From Actinoplanes sp. NBRC 103695 (GTDB lineage: Bacteria; Actinomycetota; Actinomycetes; Mycobacteriales; Micromonosporaceae): 57,136 nt of DNA. This document shows positions 41,581 to 50,019 of the stretch, in pieces (the first letter of the stretch is position 1; each line of letters starts with the position of its first letter). The DNA is taken from NCBI RefSeq assembly GCF_030269485.1, contig NZ_BSTL01000042.1, positions 1 to 57,136 of the forward strand, written 5' to 3'. The notes below the pieces were generated by a model, which was given only the letters and a program-made list of their open reading frames with translations, did not search any database and was not told where the DNA came from. Both the position numbers and the translations under genes were made by a program.

Positions 41581-44500
41581 ATGGCAACGATCGTCAAACC
41601 GGACAGCGTCCTGGCGTTGACCGCCCGCGAAATGCTGGAGACCCACGCCCGAGGCGAAGGCCCCCGCGAGGGTATGATCAACTGCCCCGTCTGCGGCGAG
41701 CCGTTGCCCTGCCCCTCCGGCCGAGCCGCCGCCGAAGTCCTCTTCGCCGCCGGCCTGGCCGAATCCTCCGGCCTCATCGACGCCGCCCGCCAGCAGGCTC
41801 TGGGCGGCCGCACCCCCTTGGGCCAGCCCGCCGAAGCCTTCCCCGCCGCCGGCTTCCCGAGCGCTGAGCCCGCTGCCGGCTTCCCGAGCGGCGAGCCCGC
41901 TGCCGGCTTCCCGAGCGGCCAGCCCGCTCCGGGCACCGTGTCGGACAGCGATCCGGGCACCTATCCCGCCGCCGGTCCCCTGGGCGCCCAGTCCGCCGGC
42001 CTTCCTGCGGCCGGCCCTCGGAGCGCCCATCCCACCGGCTATCCGACCGGCGTCTCCTTCACCGCCCCCGAGGGGGCCGCTGCTGCCGCGAGCAGCGCCG
42101 CCCTCGCCCCGCCGGATCTGGGCCGGCCTTCCGCACCGGGCGCTCCGGCCTCGAGCCTGCTCGACGAGCCCACCAAGCCCGCTCCTGGGCCCGACCCGGG
42201 GCAGCGCCCTGCTTCCTGGCCGATCGCGGCCCCCGGCGCCGGCTCAGCGGCGTCCGCGAACTCCCCCGGCCCTTCCGGCGCCGAACCTGAGCCGGCAGCC
42301 GCACCGAGCGGCCTGACGAAGCCCGGCGCCGGTCCTCTTCCCGAAGCCGGCAGTCCGACCGCACCCGGCATCCTCGCCGCGCCCCCGCCCGCCGGCCCCA
42401 TCGCCGCGCCGGGCGCCGCCGCAGGCACCATGACCGCCCCGAGCGGCGCTTCGGCGCCTGGTGTAGGCGTGCCGAGCGGCGCTTCGGCGCCTGGTGTAGG
42501 CGTGCCGAGCGGCGCTTCGGCGCCTGGTGTAGGCGTGCCGAGCGGCGCTTCGGCGCCCTCGGTCAGCAGTCCGAGCGGTACACCGGCACCAGGAAACCAG
42601 GGCCCGATCCCGCCCGCAGCCGACGTCCCGGACCTCCGCAAAGACAGCACTCCGTCCCCCGGCACAGTCACCGCAACCGAAGCCGACCGCACCGAGCTCG
42701 CCGACGCCGGCCCGACCGCACCATCCACAGCATTGAAGTCGGCCCCAGGCACCGCCGCGGATCTCGGCGTCAGTGGCGGCCCACCTTCCCGTGACACCAC
42801 CACCGGGGGCATCGACGAGCCGGGCCGGCCGTTCACCGAGGACGAGCCGAGCGGCCTGTCCTTCTCGTCCCCGCACCCCGAGCCGCCATCCGCCAGCCGA
42901 GCCGAAGCCCTCGAACACACCCGCATCCCCGAGCCCGCGGCCATTCCCGAGCCCGCGGCCATTCCCGAGCCCGCGGCCATTCCCGAGCCCGCGGCCATTC
43001 CCGAGCCCCCGGCCATTCCCGAGCCCGCGGCCACTCCCGAGCCCCCGGCCATCCCCGAACCCCTTGCCCTGTCGGAACGAGAGACCCAGAACATCGACCC
43101 GCTCCTGCTGGGCCCGCCGATCTTCGACCGCCAGAACCGCCCACTGGACGCCCCGAACTTCACCCGAACACCCCGCCCAGCAGGCAACAGCGCCCCCACC
43201 CAACCGCCCGGCGGCGCACCCACTCCCGGCCAGCCCGGCGCCGCGCCGCAGAGCCCTTTCGCCCAGTCCCGCAGCGGCTTCGGCCCGCCGCCCGCCCCAG
43301 CTCCCGGTCCCGGTCCCGTTCTAGGTCAGCCGGCCGCGCCCGGCCTCGGTCAGCCGGCCGCGCCCGGTCCCGGCCTCGGCAAGCCTGCCGCCTCCGGTCT
43401 CGGACAGCCTGCCGCCTCCGGTCTCGGCAAGCCGAGCGCTCCGGGATCCGGTCAGCCCGGCACCGGCCCGGCCGCGCAGCCCGGCGTGGGCCACAGCCCG
43501 GAGCGTGGTGCCGCCGGCCCAGGTCAGTCCACCGCGCCGGGCCAGCCGGCCTCACCCGGATCGGGTCGGACCGGAGGGCTTGCTTCCGGGTTGAGCGGCG
43601 CGGCCGGGACGCCAGGTTCGTCGGGCCTCGGCCGCCCAGCAGGCAGTGGTCCCGGCCGGGAAGACGCACATCCCGGCGGGACGGGGCTCGGTCAGGCAGG
43701 TTCGACCACAGGACACAGTGGACCGAATCTCGGACGGCCCGGTGAGCCCGCCGTAGCCCGACCGGGGGAACAGGGGCAGGGCGCTGGACCCGCCGCTTCC
43801 CCACCGGCCAACCTCAACCGCCCACGGTTGGAGCCTCCGCAGATGGGCCAGCTCAACCGTCCGGCCACCCCCGCCGGGCCGGGCCAGGGTGCGCCCGCCG
43901 GGCCGGGCCAGGGTGCGCCCGCCGGGCCGGGCCAGGGTGCGCCCGCCAGGCCAGGCCAAGGTGGCCTTGTCGGGCCTGGTCAGAGTGCCGGCGGACCGAG
44001 TCAGGGTGGCCGGGTCGGGCCGGGTCTCGGAGGGCCGCCGGTCGTGTCCGGTCGAGGTTCGGCTGGTCCGGGTTCGGCCGGTCCGGGCGGTGCGGCTGGT
44101 CCGGCTGGGCCGGGTGGTCCGGGGCCGGGTGGTCCGGGGGCGGGTGGTCCGGGGGCGGGGGAGATGGCTTCCGGGCAGCAGGCCGCTACCGCGCCGCTCG
44201 GACGGCCGAATCGGCCGCCGCTCGAACCTCCTCAGATGGGGCAGCTCAATCGGCCCCCGAGCGGGCAGCAGGCCGGCAACGCTGGACCGGGCTATCCGGG
44301 TGCGGCTCAGCCTGGCAATGCCGGGCCGAGCTTCCCCGGCGCGAGCGCGGCGCCGGCCGACCAGTCCGGCGACTTCGGTGGCGAGTCCTCGGCGGGGCTG
44401 GGCAATGTGGCTTCGGGCCTCGCGGGGCTGGTCGGCGCCCGCCCGGGTGGCGAGCATGTCCCGGCTGTCGGTGCCCCGTCGGGGCTTTCGGCCCCCGGCG

Positions 44501-44862
44501 GCGCCCAGTCCGTCCCGCAAGGCGCTCAAGCCGTCCCGCAAGGCGCTCAGGCCGCATCGGAAGGTGCTCAAGCCGCACAGGTGGGTGCCCAAGCCGTACA
44601 GGAGGGTGCTCAGGCCGTACCGGAGAATGGGCCGGACAACCCGGAGGCCGCACCCAGCGGACTGCCTCGGGCCACCACCCCGCCTGCCGCTCCCGCTGCC
44701 CCGCGCAGCGAGAGTGCCCCGCGCAGCGAGAGTGCCCCGCGCAGCGAGAGTGCCCCGCGCAGCGAGAGTGCCCCGCGCAGCGAGAGTGCCCCGCGCAGCG
44801 AGGGCGCGCCGGACGACGAAGAAGCGCCGAGCGGCCTCCCGCGCCGCCCCGCGCCTGAGTGA
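41581..44862 (+). CDS. Giant Pro/Gly/Ala-rich repeat protein with an N-terminal zinc-ribbon-like motif
   Basis: A 1093-residue protein. Only the first 75 residues look folded: MATIVKPDSVLALTAREMLE, then NCPVCGEPLPCPSGRAA with C35-x2-C38-x5-C44, a likely zinc-binding or disulfide site, and a helix ending EVLFAAGLAESSGLIDAA. The rest is low complexity in blocks of repeats: AAGFPSGEP (about 95-125), three GASAPGVGVPS (about 288-325), eight PEPAAI-type units (about 450-500), APGLGQP/SGLGKP (about 580-640), GPGQGAPA (about 765-800), GPGGPG-like (about 830-865), two copies of LEPPQMGQLNRP, GAQAVPQ (about 980-1015) and six PRSESA (1040-1075). No signal peptide or membrane span. Probably a scaffold or disordered interaction protein; unknown function. 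Confidence 0.8.
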   Translation: MATIVKPDSVLALTAREMLETHARGEGPREGMINCPVCGEPLPCPSGRAAAEVLFAAGLAESSGLIDAARQQALGGRTPLGQPAEAFPAAGFPSAEPAAGFPSGEPAAGFPSGQPAPGTVSDSDPGTYPAAGPLGAQSAGLPAAGPRSAHPTGYPTGVSFTAPEGAAAAASSAALAPPDLGRPSAPGAPASSLLDEPTKPAPGPDPGQRPASWPIAAPGAGSAASANSPGPSGAEPEPAAAPSGLTKPGAGPLPEAGSPTAPGILAAPPPAGPIAAPGAAAGTMTAPSGASAPGVGVPSGASAPGVGVPSGASAPGVGVPSGASAPSVSSPSGTPAPGNQGPIPPAADVPDLRKDSTPSPGTVTATEADRTELADAGPTAPSTALKSAPGTAADLGVSGGPPSRDTTTGGIDEPGRPFTEDEPSGLSFSSPHPEPPSASRAEALEHTRIPEPAAIPEPAAIPEPAAIPEPAAIPEPPAIPEPAATPEPPAIPEPLALSERETQNIDPLLLGPPIFDRQNRPLDAPNFTRTPRPAGNSAPTQPPGGAPTPGQPGAAPQSPFAQSRSGFGPPPAPAPGPGPVLGQPAAPGLGQPAAPGPGLGKPAASGLGQPAASGLGKPSAPGSGQPGTGPAAQPGVGHSPERGAAGPGQSTAPGQPASPGSGRTGGLASGLSGAAGTPGSSGLGRPAGSGPGREDAHPGGTGLGQAGSTTGHSGPNLGRPGEPAVARPGEQGQGAGPAASPPANLNRPRLEPPQMGQLNRPATPAGPGQGAPAGPGQGAPAGPGQGAPARPGQGGLVGPGQSAGGPSQGGRVGPGLGGPPVVSGRGSAGPGSAGPGGAAGPAGPGGPGPGGPGAGGPGAGEMASGQQAATAPLGRPNRPPLEPPQMGQLNRPPSGQQAGNAGPGYPGAAQPGNAGPSFPGASAAPADQSGDFGGESSAGLGNVASGLAGLVGARPGGEHVPAVGAPSGLSAPGGAQSVPQGAQAVPQGAQAASEGAQAAQVGAQAVQEGAQAVPENGPDNPEAAPSGLPRATTPPAAPAAPRSESAPRSESAPRSESAPRSESAPRSESAPRSEGAPDDEEAPSGLPRRPAPE

Positions 44863-44891
44863 CCGGTCCGGAGCGATTTGATCAGCGAGCG

Positions 44892-44933
44892 ATGACGAAG
44901 GCCGTGGCAGCGAAATGCCACGGCCTTCGTCAT
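44892..44933. terminator. Perfect 18-bp stem hairpin between convergent genes
   Basis: Arms 44892-44909 and 44916-44933 are fully complementary over 18 bp around a GCGAAA loop. No T-run follows on either side, so it may act through stem strength alone and serve the repeat protein gene (stop 44862) and possibly the convergent STAS gene. Confidence 0.8.
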
Positions 44934-45064
44934 GACCGAGGTCGGCCGCCGAGGTCGGCCGCCGAAACGAGAGGTTGGAGCCTGAGGCCGAGCCGCGGCC
45001 GGGCTGGGCAGGTTGAGCCGCGAGCCGGGATGGCCGAGCCGTGGGTTGGGCCATGTCGAGCGGC

Positions 45065-45166
45065 TGGCCGGGGAAAGTCGCGGGCCGGGGAGAGTCGCGG
45101 GCCGGGGAGAGTCGCGGGCCGGGGAGAGTCGCGGGCCGGGGAGAGTCGCGGGCCGGGGAACGCCGC
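45065..45166. repeat. 17-bp tandem repeat, four perfect and two diverged copies
   Basis: GGGCCGGGGAGAGTCGC is repeated exactly at 45082, 45099, 45116 and 45133, with diverged copies at 45065-45081 and 45150-45166. A 13-bp duplication (GAGGTCGGCCGCC) stands just upstream near 44938-44965. The tract ends 18 bp before the stop of the minus-strand STAS gene. Confidence 0.92.
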
Positions 45167-45184
45167 CGGCCGGGGAAGGCGGAG

Positions 45185-45895
45185 TCAGGCGAGGCCGAGG
45201 TGGGTCCAGACGACCTTGCCGTCGGCGTAGGGGTGGACGCCCCAGGACTGGGTGAGGGCCCGGACCAGGCGCAACCCTCGCCCTCCGGACTCGGTGAGGG
45301 CCGGGTCCAAAGGTCGGGGCAGCAGCCGGCTGCCGTCGCGGACGGTCAGGCAGATGCGGTTGTCGCGCAGGCCGAGGGTGAACTCCATCGTGGTGTGCGC
45401 GTGCCGGACCACGTTGGCGACCAGTTCCGTGGCGACCAGGGACGCCGTGGACGCGGCCTCGCCGGCGTGCCAGGACGAGCAGGCCTGGATGACGAGCTGC
45501 CGGACCTGGCGGCAGGCGTCGGGTACGGGCTGGAGGCGTACCCGGATCCGCCGGGGTTCGGGCTCGTCGGCGATGTCCTTGATCGCGCTGTCGGCGCCGG
45601 CGGCGTAGGAGATCTGCGGGTGGGTGATCTCGTGGCCGCCGGCGCCGCAGAGGACGACCGGGACGTTGGGCCATTCGGCGGTCTCGCCCATCAGGTCGGG
45701 GATGACGTCAAGTGCTCGGGGGTCCGCGACCTCGGTGCCGGTCAGATCGACGATCAGCGCTTCCGGCTGGGGGGCCAGGCAGCGGCGTACGGCGGTGCGC
45801 AGGGCGTTCGCCGTCAGGCCGTCGAGCCGCCCGCGGACCCGGAGGACCGCCACCGGCAGGTCCCGTTCCGGCCGGCAGACCAGCTGGCTCGACAT
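45185..45895 (-). CDS. STAS domain fused to a serine-kinase-like ATPase (partner-switching regulator)
   Basis: A 236-residue protein from ATG 45895, behind GGGGAGCGG; the 19-codon upstream extension is not needed. Residues 1-105 are a STAS domain (LPVAVLRVRGRLDGLTANAL; ALIVDLTGTEVADPRALD). Its usual phosphorylated Ser position is occupied by the T-E-V-A-D segment. Residues 110-236 form a GHKL ATPase of the RsbW type with N-box ELVANVVRHAHT, and G-box ESGGRGLRLVRAL. One protein thus joins an antagonist-like and an anti-sigma-kinase-like half, which are normally separate. It probably takes part in sigma factor partner switching, as do the SigB-like factor and SpoIIE-type phosphatase in this window; targets are unknown. 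Confidence 0.88.
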   Translation of the reverse strand: MSSQLVCRPERDLPVAVLRVRGRLDGLTANALRTAVRRCLAPQPEALIVDLTGTEVADPRALDVIPDLMGETAEWPNVPVVLCGAGGHEITHPQISYAAGADSAIKDIADEPEPRRIRVRLQPVPDACRQVRQLVIQACSSWHAGEAASTASLVATELVANVVRHAHTTMEFTLGLRDNRICLTVRDGSRLLPRPLDPALTESGGRGLRLVRALTQSWGVHPYADGKVVWTHLGLA

Positions 45896-45958
45896 CCGCT
45901 CCCCTTCGTTGCACAGTGCCGGGACCTCTTGCCCGCACGGTCGGGTGCGCAAACCACC

Positions 45959-45964
45959 TAATCT
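45959..45964 (+). promoter_or_regulatory. Candidate leaderless promoter -10 for the ABC exporter
   Basis: TAATCT is 7 nt before the ATG at 45972, with no Shine-Dalgarno in the gap. Confidence 0.45.
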
Positions 45965-45971
45965 TCAGCCT

Positions 45972-47696
45972 ATGAGAACACTGGTGCCGTATCTGCGCCG
46001 GCACCGCGGGACGCTCGCCCTCGTGGCCGCGTTGTCGCTGGTCGGCGCGCTGGCCATGCTGGCGCAGCCGGTGCTGGTCCGGGAGGTTCTGGACGGGCTG
46101 ACCGGGCGGCGGCCGATCGGCGGGGTGGTGCTGCTGCTGACCGGCCTGCTGCTGGTGGGGGCGGTGCTCGGCGGGCTGCGTGACTATCTGCTCCAGCGGA
46201 CGGCCGAGGGGCTGGTTCTGGGTACCCGCCGCCGGCTCGCCGCGCATCTGATCCGGCTGCCGATCGTCGAGTACGACCGGCGCCGCACCGGTGACCTGTT
46301 GTCCCGGGTGGGCGCCGACACCACCTTGTTCCGGGCGGTGGTGACGTCGGGGCTGTTCGAGCTGGTGTCCGGCGTGGTGCTGGCGACGGGGGCGACGGTC
46401 GCGATGATCGTGCTGGATCCGGTGCTGTTCGGGGTGGCGGTGGTGGCGCTGGGTGCGGGCATGTCGATCGCGATCGTGGTGTCGCGGCGGATCCGGCCGT
46501 TGTCGGAGGAGGCGCAGGCGCGGCTGGGGGAGATGACCTCGTCGATGGAGCGGGCGATCTCCGCTGCGCGGACGATCCGCGCGTCGGGCGCGGAGGAGCG
46601 GGAGACCGAGGCGGTCGGGCTGGGCGCGGATCGGGCTTTCGAGGCGGGGGTACGCGTCGCGCGGCTGCGCGCCTTGATCTTGCCGGCCGCGAATGCCGCC
46701 ATTCAGGGCGCGTTCCTGCTGGTGCTGGGTGCGGGTGGCGCCCGGGTGGCGTCCGGCGCGATGGGGGTGAGTGATCTGGTGGCGTTCATCCTGTTCCTGT
46801 TCTTCCTGGTGCAGCCGCTGGGGCAGGCGCTGAACGCGTACACGCAGGTGCAGACGGGGCTGGGGGCGTTGCGCCGGATCGAGGAGATCTTGGAGTTGCC
46901 GGCCGAGGCCGATGACGACAAGTCAGATGAGATGCCCTCCGCGGACGGGATTGAATTCGACAACGTCACCTTCGCGTACGACGAGACACCGGTGCTCGAC
47001 AAGGTCGCGTTCACGGTTGATCGACACACGCGGGTCGCTCTGGTCGGCCCGTCCGGCGCGGGCAAGTCGACCGTGCTGCAGCTGATCGAGCGGTTCTACG
47101 ACGTCACGGGCGGCACGATCCGGGTGGGCGGCGCCGACATCCGCGATCTGCCCCGCGACGCGTTGCGCCGGCGGCTGGGTTATGTCGAGCAGGAGGCGCC
47201 GGTGCTGGCCGGGACGCTGCGCGACAACCTGCTGCTGACCGCGCCGGACGCGGACGACGCCCGGTTGCTCGCGGTGCTGGCCGAGGTCAACCTGGCCGGC
47301 CTGGTGGACCGGACGCCGGAGGGCCTGGACGCGCAGGTGGGCGAGGGCGGCGTGCTGCTGTCCGGCGGTGAGCGGCAGCGCCTGGCGATCGCCCGTACGC
47401 TCCTGTCCGGCGCCCCGATCCTGTTGCTGGACGAACCGACCAGCAATCTCGACGCCCGCAACGAGGCCGCGCTGCGGGGCGCGATCGGCGCGGCTGCCCG
47501 GGACCGGACCCTGCTCGTGGTGGCTCACCGGCTGAGCACGGTGATCGACTCGGACAGCATCGTGGTGCTGGAGGCGGGGCGGGTGGTTGCCACGGGTACG
47601 CACGAGGAACTGCTCGCCACCAGCCCGCTCTATCACGAGCTCGCGACGCATCAGCTGTTGGTGCCGGGAGTCGACACCATCCGTCCAGGAAAGTGA
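45972..47696 (+). CDS. ABC exporter, fused permease and ATPase (multidrug/lipid type)
   Basis: A 574-residue half-transporter read from ATG 45972. Six hydrophobic helices lie in residues 15-300, followed by an ATPase domain: Walker A GPSGAGKST (359-367), signature LSGGERQRLAIARTLLSG, Walker B ILLLDEPTS and the His switch VVAHRLSTV. It should work as a homodimer exporting a hydrophobic compound, lipid or peptide. The gene precedes secA2 by 16 bp on the same strand, so the two may be co-transcribed, although secA2 has its own possible -10. Substrate is unknown. Confidence 0.95.
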   Translation: MRTLVPYLRRHRGTLALVAALSLVGALAMLAQPVLVREVLDGLTGRRPIGGVVLLLTGLLLVGAVLGGLRDYLLQRTAEGLVLGTRRRLAAHLIRLPIVEYDRRRTGDLLSRVGADTTLFRAVVTSGLFELVSGVVLATGATVAMIVLDPVLFGVAVVALGAGMSIAIVVSRRIRPLSEEAQARLGEMTSSMERAISAARTIRASGAEERETEAVGLGADRAFEAGVRVARLRALILPAANAAIQGAFLLVLGAGGARVASGAMGVSDLVAFILFLFFLVQPLGQALNAYTQVQTGLGALRRIEEILELPAEADDDKSDEMPSADGIEFDNVTFAYDETPVLDKVAFTVDRHTRVALVGPSGAGKSTVLQLIERFYDVTGGTIRVGGADIRDLPRDALRRRLGYVEQEAPVLAGTLRDNLLLTAPDADDARLLAVLAEVNLAGLVDRTPEGLDAQVGEGGVLLSGGERQRLAIARTLLSGAPILLLDEPTSNLDARNEAALRGAIGAAARDRTLLVVAHRLSTVIDSDSIVVLEAGRVVATGTHEELLATSPLYHELATHQLLVPGVDTIRPGK

Positions 47697-47712
47697 AGTA
47701 CCGTAGTCGGCC

Positions 47713-50019
47713 ATGGGTGTGTCGCAGCGGTTGAAGACTCGTTTTCGTAAGTTCTTGCAGCGTCCGGGCACGACGGTCGATCTTGCGCCGTTCGAGAAGC
47801 GGCTGCCGGCGATCGAGGCGCTCGAGGACGACCTCAAGGAGCTGGACGACGAGGCGCTGACCGCGAAGGCCGCCGAGGCCAAGGACTACACCGACATCTG
47901 CGCGGTGGGGCGTGAGGCGGCCCGGCGGGCCTTGGACGAGCGCCCGTTCGACGTGCAGCTGCTCGGCGCGATGGCTCTGCTCTCCGGCAAGGTCGCCGAG
48001 ATGGCCACCGGTGAGGGCAAGACGCTGACGGCGACGATCGCCGCGTACGGCCACGTCCGCACGGGTCACGGCCCGGTGCACATCCTGACCGTCAACGACT
48101 ACCTGGCCCGCCGCGACGCGACCTGGATGGAGCCGATCTACACCCTGCTCGGCCTCTCCGTGGGCTGGGTGACCGAGGCGTCCACCCCCGAGGAGCGGCG
48201 CGAGGCCTACCTGGCCGACGTCACCTACGTGTCGGTGTCCGAGGCCGGCTTCGACTACCTGCGCGACCAGCTGGTCACCGACGTGGCCGACCGGGTGCAG
48301 CGTGAGCTGGCGACGTGCATCGTGGACGAGGCCGACTCGATCCTGATCGACGAGGCCCGGGTGCCGATGGTGCTGGCGGGCAACATCACCGCCGAGGCCG
48401 ACCCGGTGCTGGACGCCGCCGCGCTGGTCCGCGTGCTGAAGGCCGGCAAGGATTACGAGGTCGCCGAGGACGGGCGCAGTGTCGCCTTCACCGACGCCGG
48501 CCTGAAGAAGCTCGAGGAGAAGCTCGAGATCGATCTGTACGCCGACGAGAACGTCACCCAGCTGTCGGCGGTGAATGTCGCCCTGCACGCGCACGCGCTG
48601 CTGCGCCGGGATGTGGACTACATCGTGCGTGACAACGGCGCCGGCGGCGGCACCGTCGAGCTGATCGACGAGATGCGTGGCCGGGTCGCTCAGCGGCGGC
48701 GCTGGCCGGACGGTCTGCAGGCGGCGGTGGAGGCCAAGGAGGGCCTGACCGCGACCGCCGAGGGCGAGGTGCTGGACACGATCACCGTGCAGGCGTACAT
48801 CGCTCTGTACAAGACGGTGTGCGGCATGACCGCGACGGCGGTGCACGTCGGCGAGCAGCTCCGCGAGTACTTCAAGCTCGAGGTGGCGGTGATCCCGCCG
48901 AACACCGAGAACATCCGTGAGGACGAGCCGGACCGCATCTACTCGGTGCACGAGGACCGCGACCGGGCGCTGGTCGAGGAGATCAAGATCGCCCACGAGA
49001 AGGGTCGTCCGGTCCTGATCGGCACCCTGGACGTGAAGGCGTCCGAGCTGCTGGCCAAGCAGCTGGCCGCGGCCGGCGTGCCGAGCAACGTGCTGAACGC
49101 GAAGAACGACGCCGAGGAGGCGGCCATCATCGCCGAGGCGGGCGCGCTCGGCGCGGTCACCGTCTCCACGCAGATGGCCGGCCGTGGTGTCGACATCCGG
49201 CTGGGTGGCTCGGACGAGAAGGACCGCGAGAAGGTCGTGGAGCTCGGCGGCCTCCTGGTGATCGGCTCCGGCCGGCACGACAGCCGCCGCGTCGACGACC
49301 AGCTCCGTGGCCGGGCCGGCCGCCAGGGCGACCCGGGCGGTTCGGTGTTCTTCGTCAGCCTGGAGGACAACCTGGTCACCCGGCACGCCGGCGACATCCT
49401 GCCGGCTTCGCCGCGGATGGACATGGACGGCGTGGTGCACGACGACACGGTGGAGTACGCCGTGGAGCACGCCCAGCGCGTCGCCGAGGGCGTCAACCAC
49501 GAGATCCACCGCAACACCTGGCGGTACAGCGTGGTGATCGAGCAGCAGCGGGTGGCGCTGGCCGAGCGCCGGGAGCGGCTGCTCACCTCCGAGGTGGCGA
49601 CGATCATGCTGCTGGAGCGGGCGCCGGAGAAGGCCAAGGAGATCGACGAGGACGTGCTCTCCGACGCCGCCCGGTCGATCGCGCTGTTCCACCTGGACCG
49701 GCTGTGGGCCGAGCACCTGGCCGAGCTGTCCGAGGTCCGCGAGGGCGTGCACCTGCGCGCGCTGGGCAAGCTGGACCCGCTGGACGAGTTCCACCGGGCC
49801 GCGGTGCCCGCCTTCCAGAAGGTGTTCACCGAGATCGAGGCGCGCACCCTGCAGACCTTCGAGGACGTCGACCTGACGGACGGCTGGGAGCCGGACCGCG
49901 CGGAGATCGTGCGGCCCAGCGCCACCTGGACCTACCTGGTGCACGACAACCCGTTCGGCTCCGAGCTGGACCGCCTGATCGCGGCGGTCGGCCGTCGCCT
50001 GACCGCGGGCGGCAGCTGA
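47713..50019 (+). CDS. secA2: Accessory preprotein translocase ATPase SecA2
   Basis: A 768-residue SecA. Walker A is ATGEGKTLTATIAAYGH (core GEGKT 100-104), Walker B DEAD at 205-208 (ATCIVDEADSILIDEAR), motif III TGTLDVKASELLAKQ-like (IGTLDVKASE) and motif VI QLRGRAGRQGDPGGS. It lacks the zinc-binding C-terminal tail of SecA1 and is about 150 residues shorter, as in actinobacterial SecA2 (mycobacterial type). SecA2 exports a limited set of proteins using the SecYEG channel. It begins MGVSQRLKTRFRKFLQRPGT. It follows the ABC exporter and abuts the convergent DUF3500-like gene (stop at 50017-50019, next stop at 50020). Confidence 0.95.
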   Translation: MGVSQRLKTRFRKFLQRPGTTVDLAPFEKRLPAIEALEDDLKELDDEALTAKAAEAKDYTDICAVGREAARRALDERPFDVQLLGAMALLSGKVAEMATGEGKTLTATIAAYGHVRTGHGPVHILTVNDYLARRDATWMEPIYTLLGLSVGWVTEASTPEERREAYLADVTYVSVSEAGFDYLRDQLVTDVADRVQRELATCIVDEADSILIDEARVPMVLAGNITAEADPVLDAAALVRVLKAGKDYEVAEDGRSVAFTDAGLKKLEEKLEIDLYADENVTQLSAVNVALHAHALLRRDVDYIVRDNGAGGGTVELIDEMRGRVAQRRRWPDGLQAAVEAKEGLTATAEGEVLDTITVQAYIALYKTVCGMTATAVHVGEQLREYFKLEVAVIPPNTENIREDEPDRIYSVHEDRDRALVEEIKIAHEKGRPVLIGTLDVKASELLAKQLAAAGVPSNVLNAKNDAEEAAIIAEAGALGAVTVSTQMAGRGVDIRLGGSDEKDREKVVELGGLLVIGSGRHDSRRVDDQLRGRAGRQGDPGGSVFFVSLEDNLVTRHAGDILPASPRMDMDGVVHDDTVEYAVEHAQRVAEGVNHEIHRNTWRYSVVIEQQRVALAERRERLLTSEVATIMLLERAPEKAKEIDEDVLSDAARSIALFHLDRLWAEHLAELSEVREGVHLRALGKLDPLDEFHRAAVPAFQKVFTEIEARTLQTFEDVDLTDGWEPDRAEIVRPSATWTYLVHDNPFGSELDRLIAAVGRRLTAGGS

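Noticed and set aside
42039..45054. Long minus-strand frames (394 and 500 residues) over the giant repeat protein
   Set aside because: They only mirror its repeats. The plus frame has the conserved CxxC head, a ribosome binding site and a terminator.
47287..49944. 885-residue frame antisense to secA2
   Set aside because: Composition of His/Gln/Arg/Val runs is the mirror of the SecA2 codons; no start signal or family.
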